From: Flaccisagitta enflata
Lineage: Eukaryota; Chaetognatha; Sagittoidea; Aphragmophora
Assembly: GCA_965153355.1 (NCBI GenBank)
Contig: OZ231126.1
Location: 14,446,001-14,510,000, forward strand
Reading direction: 5' to 3'
DNA: 64,000 bases
Each line of letters starts with the position of its first letter. Position 1 is the stretch's first letter. Under the pieces are notes generated by a model. It saw nothing but the letters and a program-made list of their open reading frames with translations, was not told where the DNA came from and searched no databases. The translations under genes were made by a program, and so were the position numbers. Shown here piece after piece: positions 20,272 through 32,447 of the stretch.

Positions 20272-23200
20272 ATGGAGGCCAAACGGAAGGCGGACGAGAT
20301 GGCGTTGGTAGCTGTGGCCACGAAAAAGGCACGAACCGAAGCCGGGGCTCTGATGGAGGCCGTTCCCGGTGTCACGAGGACGTCAAATCTCGCGGTGAGG
20401 AATTAACATGAATAAGGGCTATAAACAGTTACGATTTATTCATGGGTGTATGGGGAGGGATGTCAGGGACGTCGGCCGACGTTCCTTTTTGTCGGACGTG
20501 CACCCCTGTCAGATTTAAGCTCATGTTAAAAAAGAAGGCCAAAAATAAAAAAAATGAAAGAAAAAGAAAACGGGAGAAGAAATGCATATTCAGGGGAAGA
20601 ATGAGAGAATATATGTGGTTTTCTAACAAATTAGGCTGTAGTTTCTTGCAGGAGAGTGTAATTTAAGATTTGAAAAGAATGAATAGGTAATAAAACCTGT
20701 CGGGCTTGAGGCTCTATCGGTTTTGAAACTGATTAACTGACAGCCCTTTGAGATTCCGCGCCATACACTTATGCCGGATTTATGACCTCTGTTGTCTTCA
20801 CTTCCATAATAAAGTTATCTCACTTAAACATATTCATCTGTGCAGGCTCCCATCATGTTGTTGATGGGCCACGAAGGAGACATTTTCTGCACCAAATTTC
20901 ACCCGGACGGCGAAATTTTGGTCTCTGGCGGCTTTGATCGAACCATTCTCGTTTGGAACGTTTACGGCGAATGTGAGAATATCGCCAAATTGACGGGACA
21001 TCACGGCGCCATCATGGACCTTCACTGGAGCAACGACGGCGATTATCTTTACACAGCTTCTACCGACAAAACGCTCGGCATCTGGGACGCTGAATACGGC
21101 GTCAAAATTAAGAAGATGAAAGGTGAATTTAAGTGGGAAGTTTCTTCAATAAGTCACTTAATCTATGTCATGTCAGTCAGTTTATATATAGATCTGTCAA
21201 TTTATCTTTCTTTAGTTTAATCTACTTGTCAGTTTATCCATCTGTCAGTCTGTCAGTTTATCAGTCTGTCAGTCTGTCAGTTTATCTAACTGTCAGTTCA
21301 TCTACCTGTCAGTTTATCTATCTGTCAGTCCGTCAGTTTATCTATGTCATTCTGTCAGTTTATCTACCTGTCAGTCTGTCAGTTTATCTATCTGTCAGTT
21401 TGTCTATCTCTTAGTCTGTTAGTTTATCTTTCTGTCATTTTATCTATCTGTCAGTTAATCTATCTGTCAGTCTTGTCAGTTTATCTTTCACTCTGTCAGT
21501 TTATCCATCCCTCTGCCAGTTTATCCATATGTCACTCTGTCAGTTTATCCATCTTTCAGACTCAGTTTATCCCTCTGTCAGTTTATCTATCAGTTTGTCT
21601 ATCTGTCAGTGACTCAGTTTGTCTATCTGTCAGTTTATCTATCTGGTTAAACGCACAACGTTGCACTTTTAACTTGTTTATATTGTCCCTTTTAGGTCAT
21701 CAATCATTCGTCAACTCCTGTCACGTGGCGCGAAGGGGTCCACAGCTCGTCTGCTCGGGCTCTGACGACGGCACCGTCATGGTTTGGGACTATCGCAAAA
21801 AATCTCCAGTGCACACTTTTCAAAATACGTATCAAGTCACCTCCGTCAGTTTCAGCGACACGGCTGAGCAAGTGTTCTCGGGAGGAATTGACAACGACGT
21901 AAAGGTTGGTCTGCTTTCACGTCCCAAGCCCCATCGTATCGTGGTAGGCCTTTACTTCCAAGAGTTAGTATTGTTGTTTCCGGCGTTTTGGTCGTCAATG
22001 TCGTTGTTGTTGACGCGTTGTCAGTCGTTTTCAGTGTTGTCGTCAGTGTTGTTGTTGTCGTCAGTGTTGTTGTTGTCGTCAGTGTTGTTGTTGTCGTCAG
22101 TGTTGTCGTCAGTGTTGTTGTCATGAGTTGTTGTCGTCAGTTGTTGGTGATGTTGTGGTTGTTGTCGTCAGTGTTGTTGTCGTCAGTGTTGTTGTCATGA
22201 GTTGTTGTCGTCAGTTGTTGGTGATGTTGTGGTTGTTGTCGTCAGTTGTTGTTAATGTTGTTGTCGTCAGTTGTTGTTGTTGTTGTCGACAGTTGTTGTT
22301 GTCGTCAGTTTTGTTGTTGTTGTCGTCAGTTTTCTTGTTGTTGTCGTCCGTTTTGTTGTTGTTGTCGTCAGTGTTGTCAGTGTTGTTGTTAGTGTTGTTG
22401 TTGTCAGTGTTGATGTTGTCAGTGATGATGTTGTCAGTGATGATGTTGTCAGTGTTGATGTTGTCAGTGTTGATGTTGTCAGTGTTGATGTTGTCAGTGT
22501 TGATGTTGTCATTGTTGATGTTGTCAGTGTTGATGTTGTCAGTGTTGATGTTGTCAGTGTTGATGTTGTCAGTGTTGATGTTGTCAGTGTTGATGTTGTC
22601 AGTGTTGATGTTGTCAGTGTTGATGTTGTCAGTGTTGATGTTGTCAGTGTTGATGTTGTCAGTGTCGATGTTGTCAGTGTCGATGTTGTCAGTGTCGATG
22701 TTGTCAGTGTCGATGTTGTCAGTGTCGATGTTGTCAGTGTCAGTGTCGATGTTGTCGGTGTCGATGTTGTCGGTGTCGATGTTTTCAGTGTCGATGATGT
22801 CAGTGTCATTGTTGTCAGTGTCGATGTTGTCAGTGTCGATGTTTTCAGTGTCGATGTTTTCAGTGTCGATGATGTCAGTGTCGTTGTTGTCAGTGTCGAT
22901 GTTGTCAGTGTCGATGTTGTCAGTGTCGATGATGTCAGTGTCGATGATGTCAGTGTCGATGATGTCAGTGTCGATGATGTCAGTGTCGATGATGTCAGTG
23001 TCGATGTTGTCAGTGTCGATGTTGTCAGTGTCGATGTTGTCAGTGTCGATGTTGTCAGTGTCGATGTTGTCAGTGTCCATGTTGTCAGTGTCGATGTTGT
23101 CAGTGTCCATGTTGTCAGTGTCCATGTTGTCAGTGTCGATGTTGTCAGTGTCGATGTTGTCAGTGTCGATGTTGTCAGTGTCGATGTTGTCAGTGTCGAT

Positions 23201-25061
23201 GTTGTCAGTGTCGATGTTGTCAGATGTTGTCAGTGTCGATGTTGTCAGTGTCGATGTTGTCAGTGTCGATGTTGTCAGTGTCGATGTTGTCAGTGTCGAT
23301 GTTGTCAGTGTCGATGTTGTCAGTGTCGATGTTGTCAGTGTCGATGTTGTCAGTGTCGATGTTGTCAGTGTCGATGTTGTCAGTGTCGATGTTGTCAGTG
23401 TCGATGATGTCAGTGTCGATGATGTCAGTGTCGATGATGTCAGTGTCGATGATGTCAGTGTCGATGATGTCAGTGTCGATGATGTCAGTGTCGTTGTTAT
23501 CAGTGTCGTTGTTATCAGTGTCGTTGTTATCAGTGTCGTTGTTATCAGTGTCGTTGTTGTCAGTGTCGTTGTTGTCAGTGTCGTTGTTGTCAGTGTCGTT
23601 GTTGTCAGTGTTGTTGTTGTCAGTGTTGTTGTTGTCAGTGTTGTTGTCATAAGTGTTGTTGTCATAAGTGTTGTTGTCATAAGTGTTGTTGTCATAAGTG
23701 TTGTTGTCATAAGTGTTGTTGTCATAAGTGTTGTTGTTGTTGTCGTCAGTGTTGTTGTCGTCGTTGTTGTCGTCAGTGTTGTTGTTGTCGTTGTTGTTGG
23801 TGTCAGTGTTGTTGGTGTTGTCGTTGCTGTTGGCGTCATTGTTGTTGATGTTGTCGTTGCTGTTGGCGTCATTGTTGTTGATGTTGTCGTTGCTGTTGGC
23901 GTCATTGTTGTTGTTGTTGACGTCAGTGTTGTTGGCGTTGGCGTTGGTGTTGTTGTTGGCGTTGGCGTCAGTGTTGTTGTTGGCGTCAGTGTTGTTGTTG
24001 GCGTCAGTGTTGTTGTTGTTGTTGTTGGCGTCAGTGTTGTTGTTGTTGGCGTCAGTGTTGTTGTTGTTGTTGTTGTTGGCGTCAGTGTTGTTGTTGTTGT
24101 TGTTGGCGTCAGTGTTGTAATATTATCATCCTCATTTGCGTTTGCGTTTTCCATCGACTGCCGCTCGCCTCCAGGCTTGGGATTTGCGAAAGAATGCTCT
24201 TTCCTACAAAATGCGGGGACACGGCGAGTCTGTCACGGGAATGGAACTGAGTCCTGATGGTTCGTACTTGCTCACCAACGCCATGGACGACAACATCAGG
24301 ATTTGGGACGTCCGGCCCTACGCCCCGAAAGAAAGATGCGTCAAGATCTTACAGGTGGCTATCTAAACTGTATGGTTTGTATTAATTTGTACGTGTCTTA
24401 CCTCTGTTTCGGCTTTATTATCTACGTTTTCTCTAACAGGGCCACCAACATAATTTCGAGAAGAACTTGCTTCGGTGTGGTTGGTCACCAGATGGCTCAA
24501 AAGTCACGGCCGGGTCTGCCGACAGGTGCTTGTTCTGAATTCAGTAACAGATAAGAAGCAATAACAAGAACTGAAACCTTGACTTGATTGACATTGCTTG
24601 CTCAGGAGATTACATTGAGAAAAAGACGTCGAATTATGGGTATACGTGAGCATGTAATTTCCATAAGAAAATCCGAAATTATCAACCTTTTTAGCAAGGC
24701 CTTAATTCGACGTCTTTTTCTCAAAGAACTGAAACCACAATTATACCAATCGCAACAACAACCACACTCACAAGTCACAACATAAACTCCAATAAACAAC
24801 ATATACACTTAAAAATAACTTAATAATAATAAAACCAACAACACCGAAAAATGATCAAAACAAAAAGAACCCTTCTACTTATAGTATAAGTTATACTTCA
24901 TTTATTGCAGATTTGTTTACGTATGGGACACGACTACGCGGCGAGTGTTGTATAAACTTCCAGGTCACGCCGGATCCGTGAACGAAGTTGACTTTCACCC
25001 GACTGAACCCATCCTTGTTTCAGGATCAAACGACAAAAAGATTTTTCTCGGCGAAATTTGA
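20272..25061 (+). CDS. SNRNP40: U5 snRNP 40 kDa WD-repeat protein
   Basis: Seven-bladed WD40 protein of the U5 snRNP, working with PRPF8/EFTUD2/SNRNP200 in the nucleus. Six exons: 20272-20394, 20846-21122, 21696-21904, 24175-24354, 24440-24525, 24911-25061. They total 341 residues, against about 357 in vertebrates. A Lys-rich, poorly conserved N-terminus is followed by APIMLLMGHEGDIFCTKFHP, GFDRTILVWNVYGEC, STDKTLGIWD, HQSFVNSCHVARRGPQLVC, QNTYQVTSVSFSD, GGIDNDVK, NAMDDNIRIWDVRPYAPKER, HQHNFEKNLLRC, FVYVWDTTTRRVLYKLPGHA and a C-terminal SNDKKIFLGEI. Each phrase has a direct counterpart in the family. Odd points: AWDLR replaces the usual VWDLR at the exon 3/4 junction, and intron 3 is almost entirely a 2.1-kb minisatellite. 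RPP30 starts only 164 bp downstream. Confidence 0.96.
21141..21655. repeat. TCTGTCAGTTTATC array in SNRNP40 intron 2
   Basis: Tandem units of roughly 12-24 bp (CTGTCAGTTTATCTAT) fill most of intron 2. The frequent TGTCAG word resembles 3' splice-site ends. Ser-Val-Tyr-Leu reading frames are due to the repeat. Confidence 0.85.
22020..24118. repeat. 2.1-kb 15-bp minisatellite in SNRNP40 intron 3
   Basis: The dominant unit is a 15-mer, TTGTCAGTGTCGATG. Blocks of variants occur in order: TGTTG early, TGTCG in the middle, GATGATGTCAG and GTTGTTATCAG near 23400-23560, GTTGTCATAAGT near 23640-23735, and longer TTGGCGTCAGTG units at the end. Because the unit is a multiple of three, both strands stay open for over 600 codons. 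The array is purely intronic, since it is spliced out between IDNDVK and AWDLR. Confidence 0.93.
24615..24724. mobile_element. 110-bp mini-MITE with perfect 22-bp inverted ends
   Basis: TTGAGAAAAAGACGTCGAAT at the left and its exact inverse at the right, inside SNRNP40 intron 5. The core (about 66 bp) shows no further symmetry. No target duplication was recognised. Confidence 0.65.
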
Positions 25062-25225
25062 AGTTACTCTCTTCCTCAATGCGCTGGGCCTTGTTTTCAT
25101 TCGTTTTGCATACTTTTCATTGTCGTTGGATACCAATTGGTTCCAATTATCTTCACCAGATAATGCAATTCCCTCCCTCCAGTTAGTGTCTAAACGTCTA
25201 ATATGGAATGTAAGCAAATGTGACG

Positions 25226-27671
25226 ATGGAAAACTTAGCCGATGTGATGAGTTTTGGAAGTGGTGGTGAAAGTGATTTGGCCGACGTGGCAATTTCCGCG
25301 AAGACGCTCGAGACCAGGAAAGAGGTTCTTCGACTGGAGAAACGAATCGGTAATAAGCTTGATAGGCGATAGCGATATGTATTATTCGAACAATGATTGG
25401 CTGGATATAGGCCATCAGTGATCAGAAGCAATACAAACAAGGGCCGATACACGACCTCAAATCGCGGACGGTTGAGCAGGGGCAGTAACGGAAAAGGACT
25501 CGATTATTATCGCGACCAACCGTCTGACCTAGCAGCGTATAGATTTTCGTGCCCGCGCCCAAAAATGAATAGACAATGTCTTTCCACTACCCTAGGATAT
25601 CGACGTGTGTGCATCAACACCGAAGTTGACACAATTTGGACTCCCAGCGCCAGCAAGAAAAAGAAGAAACTGAAAGAGGACGATCGTGACTCACCTCAAC
25701 CGCCCTCCTGCCCAGTCCCCACTCCTTCCAAATCGCTCATAAATCTCCAAGAAGGTGTTGCGTTGCTTGCTCTGATTTTGGGTCTTACATTATCTCTTAC
25801 TTTTCTGACGATGTGATCATGTGACGTTGTAAGAATTTCATTGATGATGATGAACTCGCCAACCTGCAAAACAATCAATCAATCAATAAATGAATAATTA
25901 TTATTGCTCCAAGTCAAATTCATGTTCCCCCCAACCAGATGGCTGTCGGTTGTACTCTCGGTTGACATTTCCGTTGACGGATCCCATTCAGCTGAGCAAA
26001 ATGGTGGTGCCCGAAGTTCTCGCTTACGACGTGATCGCCGTGGAACCGGCCAACGATAAACTCTTTCATAAAGTCTGCACCGAATCCGAACACATCGATC
26101 TCATCACTTTCAATTATTCGGCCGGCAATGCACCTGATTTCAAACTTCAGCCCGGCGTCGTAAAGGTTGGTAGTATTTGGTTCATGTCTTCCGTATTTTA
26201 ACACCGAATGAATTTTACTCCGTCTCATATCCCTGATTGATACCTCCAGAATTCAGATGTGCTACGTCTAACAATTTTTTCTCGTTTTCATGAAGGTGGC
26301 GCAAGATCGTGGCATACACTTTGAAATTGTCGTTGGTCCAGGTCTTCGATCCTCTGAGAGTGCCAAGCGCGGTCTTATTTCCTACGCTCGAAAAATCGTC
26401 ACTGCGACCAAAGGTGAGTGATAATTTTAAGCCACGTCGGATCGAGGTCGGGTGAGGCGTAAGCTGGCCCGAGCGTGAAACCGGAAGTTCATTCCGGTTG
26501 CGGAAAAAGGGCAGGGTCGCCCTAAAACGATAATGGGCTGCTTGGCCGTGACGGTAACGGTATTGATAAGAAGAAGAGGAAGAAGAAAAGAAAAAAATAA
26601 GAAGAGAAGAAAAAAAATAGAAGAAAAGAAAAAAAAACGATAAAAAGAAAAAAAAAGAAGAAAAGAAAAAAAAAGAAGAAAAAAAGAAAAAAAAAGAAGA
26701 AATAAAAGAAGGGAAATAAAAGAGGGAAAAGAAGTAAATGCTCTCCCTCTCTCTCTCTCTCTGCCCCTGCCCCTGCTTTTATCTCCTTGACTGTCTGTCT
26801 GTCTCCATATCAGTCTGGCAAGTGATATGTCTAGCGTATTTTTGTAGTTATAACCACCGATGAGTAAATACAGATACTTATGACCGTACCGTACCGTACC
26901 GTCCCCGACACGATATTTCAATAAATTGCATAGTTACGCCCCGTGGCGGAAAATGGCGTTGTTGCAACGTCCACGGAATAGAGGTTTACCGCAGTGTCAC
27001 GCTCGGCCCAGGGCGTAAGTTCCATTGTTTTTCGTATTATTCCTTACCAATCGCCCCTTTTTCAGGCAAAAAGATCGTTCTCTCCAATGGAGCCATGAGG
27101 CCTTCGGAAGTTCGCGGTCCTTTCGATTTGATGAATCTCGGGGTGTTGTTCGGCATGAACCAAAGTCAAGCCAAAGATGCTGTCTCTAAGTAAGTGGAAA
27201 GTTTTGATTATTAGTCATTGACATTTTATTCTACTTGGTCACTTTGATGGAGACTGTGCCTAGTATGAAATTTAGTCTGTTTGTTATGTAAAGTTCCTGA
27301 TATAAACTTCTAAGTTTTCCTCTCGTGATTACAGAAACTTCGACGCTATTTTGCGGCACAGCTTGACGCGGAAAAGCGGCGGAGGCGTGGTGACTTTCGC
27401 CAGGGAAGGGAATTTGAGTAAAAATACGAAAGACAAATTGGCGCATCTCAAGAATCTCAAAGATGTGATCACGTCAGAAGTGGAAAAGCGTAATCAGGAA
27501 GCGCAAAGACCAGTGAAGAATGGGCATGTGACTTCCGTTGTTGAAATTCCTAACGACAAAACATCTAATTGTGAAGCGTCCACTGGTACCACCAGTGACA
27601 AGAGGAGAGCATGTGACGCAGTTGACGGCTGCGATGTAAAAAAACCTCGCCTTCTTGACACCGCCGTTTGA
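25226..27671 (+). CDS. RPP30: ribonuclease P/MRP protein subunit p30
   Basis: Protein subunit of nuclear RNase P (tRNA 5' maturation) and RNase MRP, with a TIM-barrel-like fold. Six exons: 25226-25349, 25596-25754, 25939-26165, 26296-26413, 27066-27189, 27335-27671. They encode 362 residues, against about 268 in human. Family features are LEKRIGYRRVCINTEVD at the exon 1/2 junction, RLTFPLTDP, EVLAYDVIAVEPANDKLFHK, IDLITFNYSAGN, QDRGIHFEIVVGPGLRSS, KKIVLSNGAMRPSEVRGPFD and LMNLGVLFGMNQSQAKDAVS. The extra length comes from a ~40-residue Lys/Pro/Ser-rich insertion in exon 2 (after TEVDTIWTPS) and a longer polar C-terminus. The initiator at 25226 is the first in-frame ATG; a second at 25247 is possible. 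Tightly packed between SNRNP40 and the coiled-coil gene. Confidence 0.93.
26570..26765. repeat. A-rich (GAA/GAAAA)n tract in RPP30 intron 4
   Basis: Purine-rich low-complexity sequence followed by a short CT run, within the 652-bp intron 4. Confidence 0.85.
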
Positions 27672-27904
27672 TTTTCCCATTCTTATTTAAGTTTTGTTGC
27701 ATTTGTTTGTTTTCAGGGGGATTCTGAGGGGAGGGGGAAGCACATACACCGTGGAGATAGTATGGTATGAACCGTAAACGGTGATTGACGAATCGTCAAT
27801 GACGATGAAAAATTGTACCACTCTCTGAATATTTCTCGTCGTCCTGAAATAGTGAAGGTGTGATAGAGTGGAACATCCGCGTAGGGTGACAATAAGAAAA
27901 GAAA

Positions 27905-28180
27905 ATGCCTCCAAAGAAGAAATCGAATAAAAAGAAGAAGAAAGGGAAGTTGGACGGTGACGGTCTTCCTTCTTACATCCGGCCGCCGACGACGAGAGAG
28001 TTGATTCTCGCGCATCAAATCGCCACCACGGAAAAGGAAATCCACGAGAATGCTGTTGATGCGCGGATCTACGAGGAAAAGATCAATGTGCTGCATCGCC
28101 AAATGACGGAAGCCAAAGCCAAGCAGCAAGAGCTTATTAGGAGAATGAAGAATCAGGCCGATGCCTATCGCAGGTACCGT

Positions 28181-28241
<61 letters not shown>

Positions 28242-29384
28242 TGCAGGGGGAAAGCTAAAAATGGTTTTAGCAGTTTTTAGCAACGGGGTCCTATTTTTTG
28301 ACGTGCTAAAAAGTTGCTAAAAACCTTTTTTCAATGGGGTTCCCTTTTAAGAACATGGCTGCTAAAAACATTTTTTAGTTGCTGAAAATCCCGCTGAAAG
28401 GCCATGACTTAGAAAAAAAAAAGAATTTTCTTGCTAAAATGCATTTAAAACTGCTGAAGTTACTAAAAAGTTCCTAGAATGCTTTTGAAATTGTGATATT
28501 AGTTACTAACTACTTGCTCAAAGGTTTGTGACTTTTGATAAAAGTTGGTAAAAACCTAAGGATTTTGAAATGATGCTATGATATTAAAGAAAATTTGCTA
28601 AAATGTTGCTAAAACTAAGCTAAAGTGTGCTAATATGTTGCTAAATTGAAGCTCAAGTAGAGCGACCCATTTTAGCCATATTTTAGCAACATTTTAGCAG
28701 TCGCTAAAAGTTAAAGGGTACATTCTAGCGTGTTTTTAGCAAATTTTAAGCAAATTTTTAGCATTATGACCTTTAAAAAGAGGGGTCCTCTTTTTAAAAA
28801 ATTTCTTGCTAAAAACTGCTAAAAACTGCTTAAAAACATTTGTAGCTTGCCCCCCCCTCTTTGTGTGTATGTGTGTGTTGTGTGTGTGAGTGTGTGAGTG
28901 TGTGTGTGTTAGTGTGTGTGTGTGTTAGTGTGTGTGTGTTAGTGTGTGTGTGTTAGTGTGTGTGTGTGAGTGTGTGTGTGTGTTAGAGTGTGTGTCTTTG
29001 TGTGTGTGTGTGTGTGTGTGTGTGTATTAGTGTGTGTGTGTGTGTATTAGTGTGTGTGTGTGTGTATTAGTGTGTGTGTGTGTGTATTAGTGTGTGTGTG
29101 TGTAAGGGTGAGTGTGTGTGTGTAAGGATGAGTGTGTGTGTGTATGGGTGAGTGTGTGTGTGTAAGGGTGAGTGTGTGTGTGTAAGGGTGAGTGTGTGTG
29201 TTAGTGTGAGTGTGTGTGTGTAAGGGTGAGTGTGTGTGTTAGTGTGAGTGTGTGTGTTAGTGTGAGTGTGTGTGTTAGTGTGAGTGTGTGTTAGTGTGAG
29301 TGTGTGTGTTAGTGTGAGTGTGTGTGTTAGTGTGAGTGTGTGTGTTAGTGTGAGTGTGTGTGTTAGTGTGAGTGTGTGTGTTAG

Positions 29385-29422
<38 letters not shown>

Positions 29423-29894
29423 TGTGAGTGTGTGTGTTAGTGTGAGTGTGTGTGTTAGTGTGAGTGTGTGTGTTAGTGTGAGTGTGTGTGTTAGTGTGAG
29501 TGTGTGTGTTAGTGTGAGTGTGTGTGTTAGTGTGAGTGTGTGTGTGTGTGTGAGTGTGTGTGTGTGTGTGAGTGTGTGTGTGTGTGTGAGTGTGTGTGTT
29601 AGTGTGAGTGTGTGTGTAGTGTGAGTGTGAGTGTGTGTGTTAGTGTGAGTGTGTGTGTTAGTGTGAGTGTGTGTGTTAGTGTGAGTGTGTGTGTTAGTGT
29701 GAGTGTGTGTGTTAGTGTGAGTGTGTGTGTTAGTGTGAGTGTGTGTGTTAGTGTGAGTGTGTGTGTTAGTGTGATTGTGTGTGTTAGTGTGATTGTGTGT
29801 GTGAGTGTGATTGTGTATGTGAGTGTGATTGTGTATGTGAGTGTGTGTGTTAGTGTGAGTGTGTATGTGTGAGTTTGTGTGTGTTAGTGTGTGA

Positions 29895-29927
<33 letters not shown>

Positions 29928-30284
29928 CGTGCGTGCGTGTTCCTAACCATTTGTTTCTCTTTCTTTCTTTCTGTCTTTCTTTCTTTTTCTTTCTGCCCTT
30001 TCTCTGTCTTTTGCTTTGTCTTTTCTTATGTCTTTCCTTCTTACACCTTATCTGTCTTTCCTTCTGTCTTTCCTCATCTTCCTTTGCTTCTATCTGCTAT
30101 TCTATCTTTCTTTCCCTCTATCTTTCATTCTATCTTTCTTTCTGTCTTTCTTTCTCCCTGTCTTTCTTCCCTTTCTTCCCTTCTATTCTATTCTATCTCT
30201 CTTTCTGTCCTTCATTCTGTCTTTCTGCCTCAGTCTATCTTTCTTTTTTCCTATTCTTGTCTTTCTTTTTCCCTATCTCCCCAT

Positions 30285-30332
<48 letters not shown>

Positions 30333-32447
30333 ACTCACTCACTCACTCACTCACTCACTCACTCACTCACTCACTCACTCACTCACTCACTCACTCACAC
30401 TCTCTGTCTCACTCTCACTCTCTGTCTCACTCTCACTCTCACTCTCTCTCCCCCTCTCACTCTCTCTCCCCCTCTCACTCTCTCATTCTCACTCTCTCAC
30501 TTTCTTTCTTTCTTTCTTTCTTTCTTTCTCTCTCTTTCTTTCTCTCTTTCTTTCTGTCTCTTTCTTTCTTTCTTTCTTTCTTTCTCTCTTTCTTTCTCTC
30601 TTTCTTTCTTTCTCTCTTTCTTTCTTTCTCTCTTTCTTTCTGTCTTTCTTTGTTTCTTTTTCTCTTTCTCTCTCTCCGTTCTTACCTAATCCCCCTCATC
30701 TCTTGACTCAAACAGATTCTTGAAATACGGCGCTAAGGGCAAATGGAAGGAAGGCGAAGTGGTGAATCTAGGCGACGGTCTACGCGTCGTGGCCAAGAAG
30801 CCTCACGTGACGAAAGAAGACGTCGCGGAGGCGAAAGAAAGCGCGGAGGAAACGAAACGCAAACACGAAGGCGAAGTTGCCGAGTTGACGGAGAAGGAAA
30901 TAGCCGTCGAGGATCAACTGCAAATCAGGCTACAGCTCATCGAAGATAGGATAAGGTAAGCACCATCGTCTATCCTCGAGGCGGCGTAATCTTGAACTCA
31001 ACTCTTGTAATTTTATCTTATTATCTTCTTATCTTCTCTCGTCCTCTGTAATCCATTTTTGAACTTTTCCATCAGATATCGTGACGAGGGACAAATGACC
31101 GACGCCGAGGTAATCGCGTCTTTAGAAGCTCAACTGTTGGCTGAGGAAGAGAATTACAAAGAAATGGAAGAAGTTGCGAAGAAGGTTACGGAGCAAGGCA
31201 AAAGAGAAGTCAGCGATCGCGCCGAGGAAGAGAAAAGAAAAGCCGTCGATAACGCTCTCTTGGGAATGAGCAAGAAACGAGAAAAGGGGGTGCACAGGTC
31301 AGTTGACATTCTTTTGCAGGATGTCGTTGCATGTTTCCTTACGAACAACTCTGTGCTGATCAACGTTCTATGATTTGTTGATATTACACAATGCAGGTTT
31401 ATCGAACGTGAGCACGATTGGTTACTACGCACGTTAACGGCCTATCAGTCCAGTTCATCGTTCCTCGAGGCTCGAGTTGCCGAGTTAGAAGCCGATAATC
31501 TGCAGCTGATCGACGCTCTGTTAACGACGACCCCCAAGGATGAATTTCTTCGCCATTACGCAGTCCCCGATTGGAGACAAGCCATCGAAAATGGCGATGC
31601 TCGTTCGGCGGCTGCGGAACTCAGGCCCGGAAGCCATTTAGCTTTGGTACCAAGTCGTCCTCAATCTGGTGTCTTTAATCCCATTGGAGGCCGATTAAAG
31701 TTGCCATCCTACTCCTCTCCTTTCGCCGTTGGAACGGGAGAATCGGAAGCGGAGTTGCTGCTTTCTCGTACGCCTACGCTAAGATCGATCGCCTTCCCTT
31801 TGTACAGGAGGAAAATGTCAGAATTGGCGGCCATGGACGAGAATTTTGACGGCAAGTTGGCTTTAAGACGGACGAAGGCTTGGAAAAATCGAATCGTGAC
31901 ACCGGAAGGCGTGCCAAAAGAACTGGATTTGGTCGTTTCCACTGACGTCTCGCGTCCCGTCTCGACTTCCGGTCGATTATCCAAACGAGAAGTTTACTTG
32001 GAAAGGATCGTGGATCATTTGTTCACGCTGGGAGTCAAGTCTCAAATGGAGTTGGAGGAAGAACGTAAAAAAGTCGAAGCGAATCTTCGCGTGTTTGGCG
32101 CCAAAGTCAGAATCAACGAGTTGATTCTGCGGCCGTTGCTCGATGCCGAGAGAGGCGATCCGGTCTCCACGCCAATCATGCCGCCATCGAGAAGCCTTTC
32201 ATTCGAAGAGAAATTCTCGGAACGATTGAGTTTTTCACTTCCGCGTGTTTCTTTTGATTCCTCGTTGACAGCCAAAACTGGCTTTGGTGGAGTGAATTTC
32301 CCGTTTGCGCAGATGAAGCGGTTACCGAAACCGTTAGATGTGGAGAAGGGCGGTGAGAACGAAGATAAGTGGCCCATCGATGCCGACATTCTGAGAAAGG
32401 CGCTGCGTTTGCCGCTTTTGAACGTGACCGACGACGAGGACTTTTGA
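27905..32447 (+). CDS. coiled-coil protein, possibly cilium-associated (family uncertain)
   Basis: Four exons: 27905-28173, 30716-30955, 31076-31297, 31397-32447. They encode 593 residues. The N-terminus is a Lys-rich patch ([15 protein letters not shown]), seen in several basal-body or axonemal coiled-coil proteins. Then come [18 protein letters not shown] and long heptad-rich helices across residues ~30-240 ([44 protein letters not shown]). Near residue 250 is [20 protein letters not shown], then a less helical region with [16 protein letters not shown], a second helical stretch near [19 protein letters not shown], and a polar C-terminus. The layout resembles the group containing CCDC166/BBOF1-type proteins, but I cannot assign a name. 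Intron 1 (2.5 kb) is all repeats. Exon phases agree at every junction, so the model is well supported even though function is inferred only by resemblance. Confidence 0.8.
28184..28240. repeat. (GT)n microsatellite after a splice donor
   Basis: Begins about 10 bp after the donor at 28174 and runs up to the foldback element at 28246; GT arrays resume on its far side at 28862. Confidence 0.9.
28246..28857. mobile_element. foldback element rich in GCTAAAA/TTTTAGC, inside a GT microsatellite
   Basis: The ends GGGGGAAAGCTAAAAATG and CATTTGTAGCTTGCCCCC are inverted copies. The element holds more than twenty GCTAAAA or TTTTAGC words in opposite halves, so it can fold many ways. GT arrays flank it directly. 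No coding capacity. Confidence 0.65.
28862..29936. repeat. 1-kb (GTGTGAGTGTGTGTGTTA)n array
   Basis: Higher-order GT array in which TTAGTGTGAGTGTGTGTG (about 18 bp) is repeated dozens of times between 29190 and 29780. It is intronic in the coiled-coil gene. Confidence 0.9.
29960..30680. repeat. TTTC/CT/ACTC pyrimidine-rich arrays before an acceptor
   Basis: Successive TTTCTTTC, (CT)n, (ACTC)n and (TTTC)n arrays form about 700 bp of almost pure pyrimidine-type sequence that ends 35 bp before the exon 2 acceptor at 30715. Confidence 0.9.

Noticed and set aside
22128-24257. Open frames of 709 and 647 codons on opposite strands
   Set aside because: They are produced by a 15-bp minisatellite whose length is a multiple of three, and the region is spliced out of SNRNP40.
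29381-29950. His-Thr and Val-Cys rich frames of up to 189 codons, and similar ones at 2132-2470, 11885-12328 and 34978-35661
   Set aside because: Pure GT/CA microsatellite translation without codon or splice evidence.
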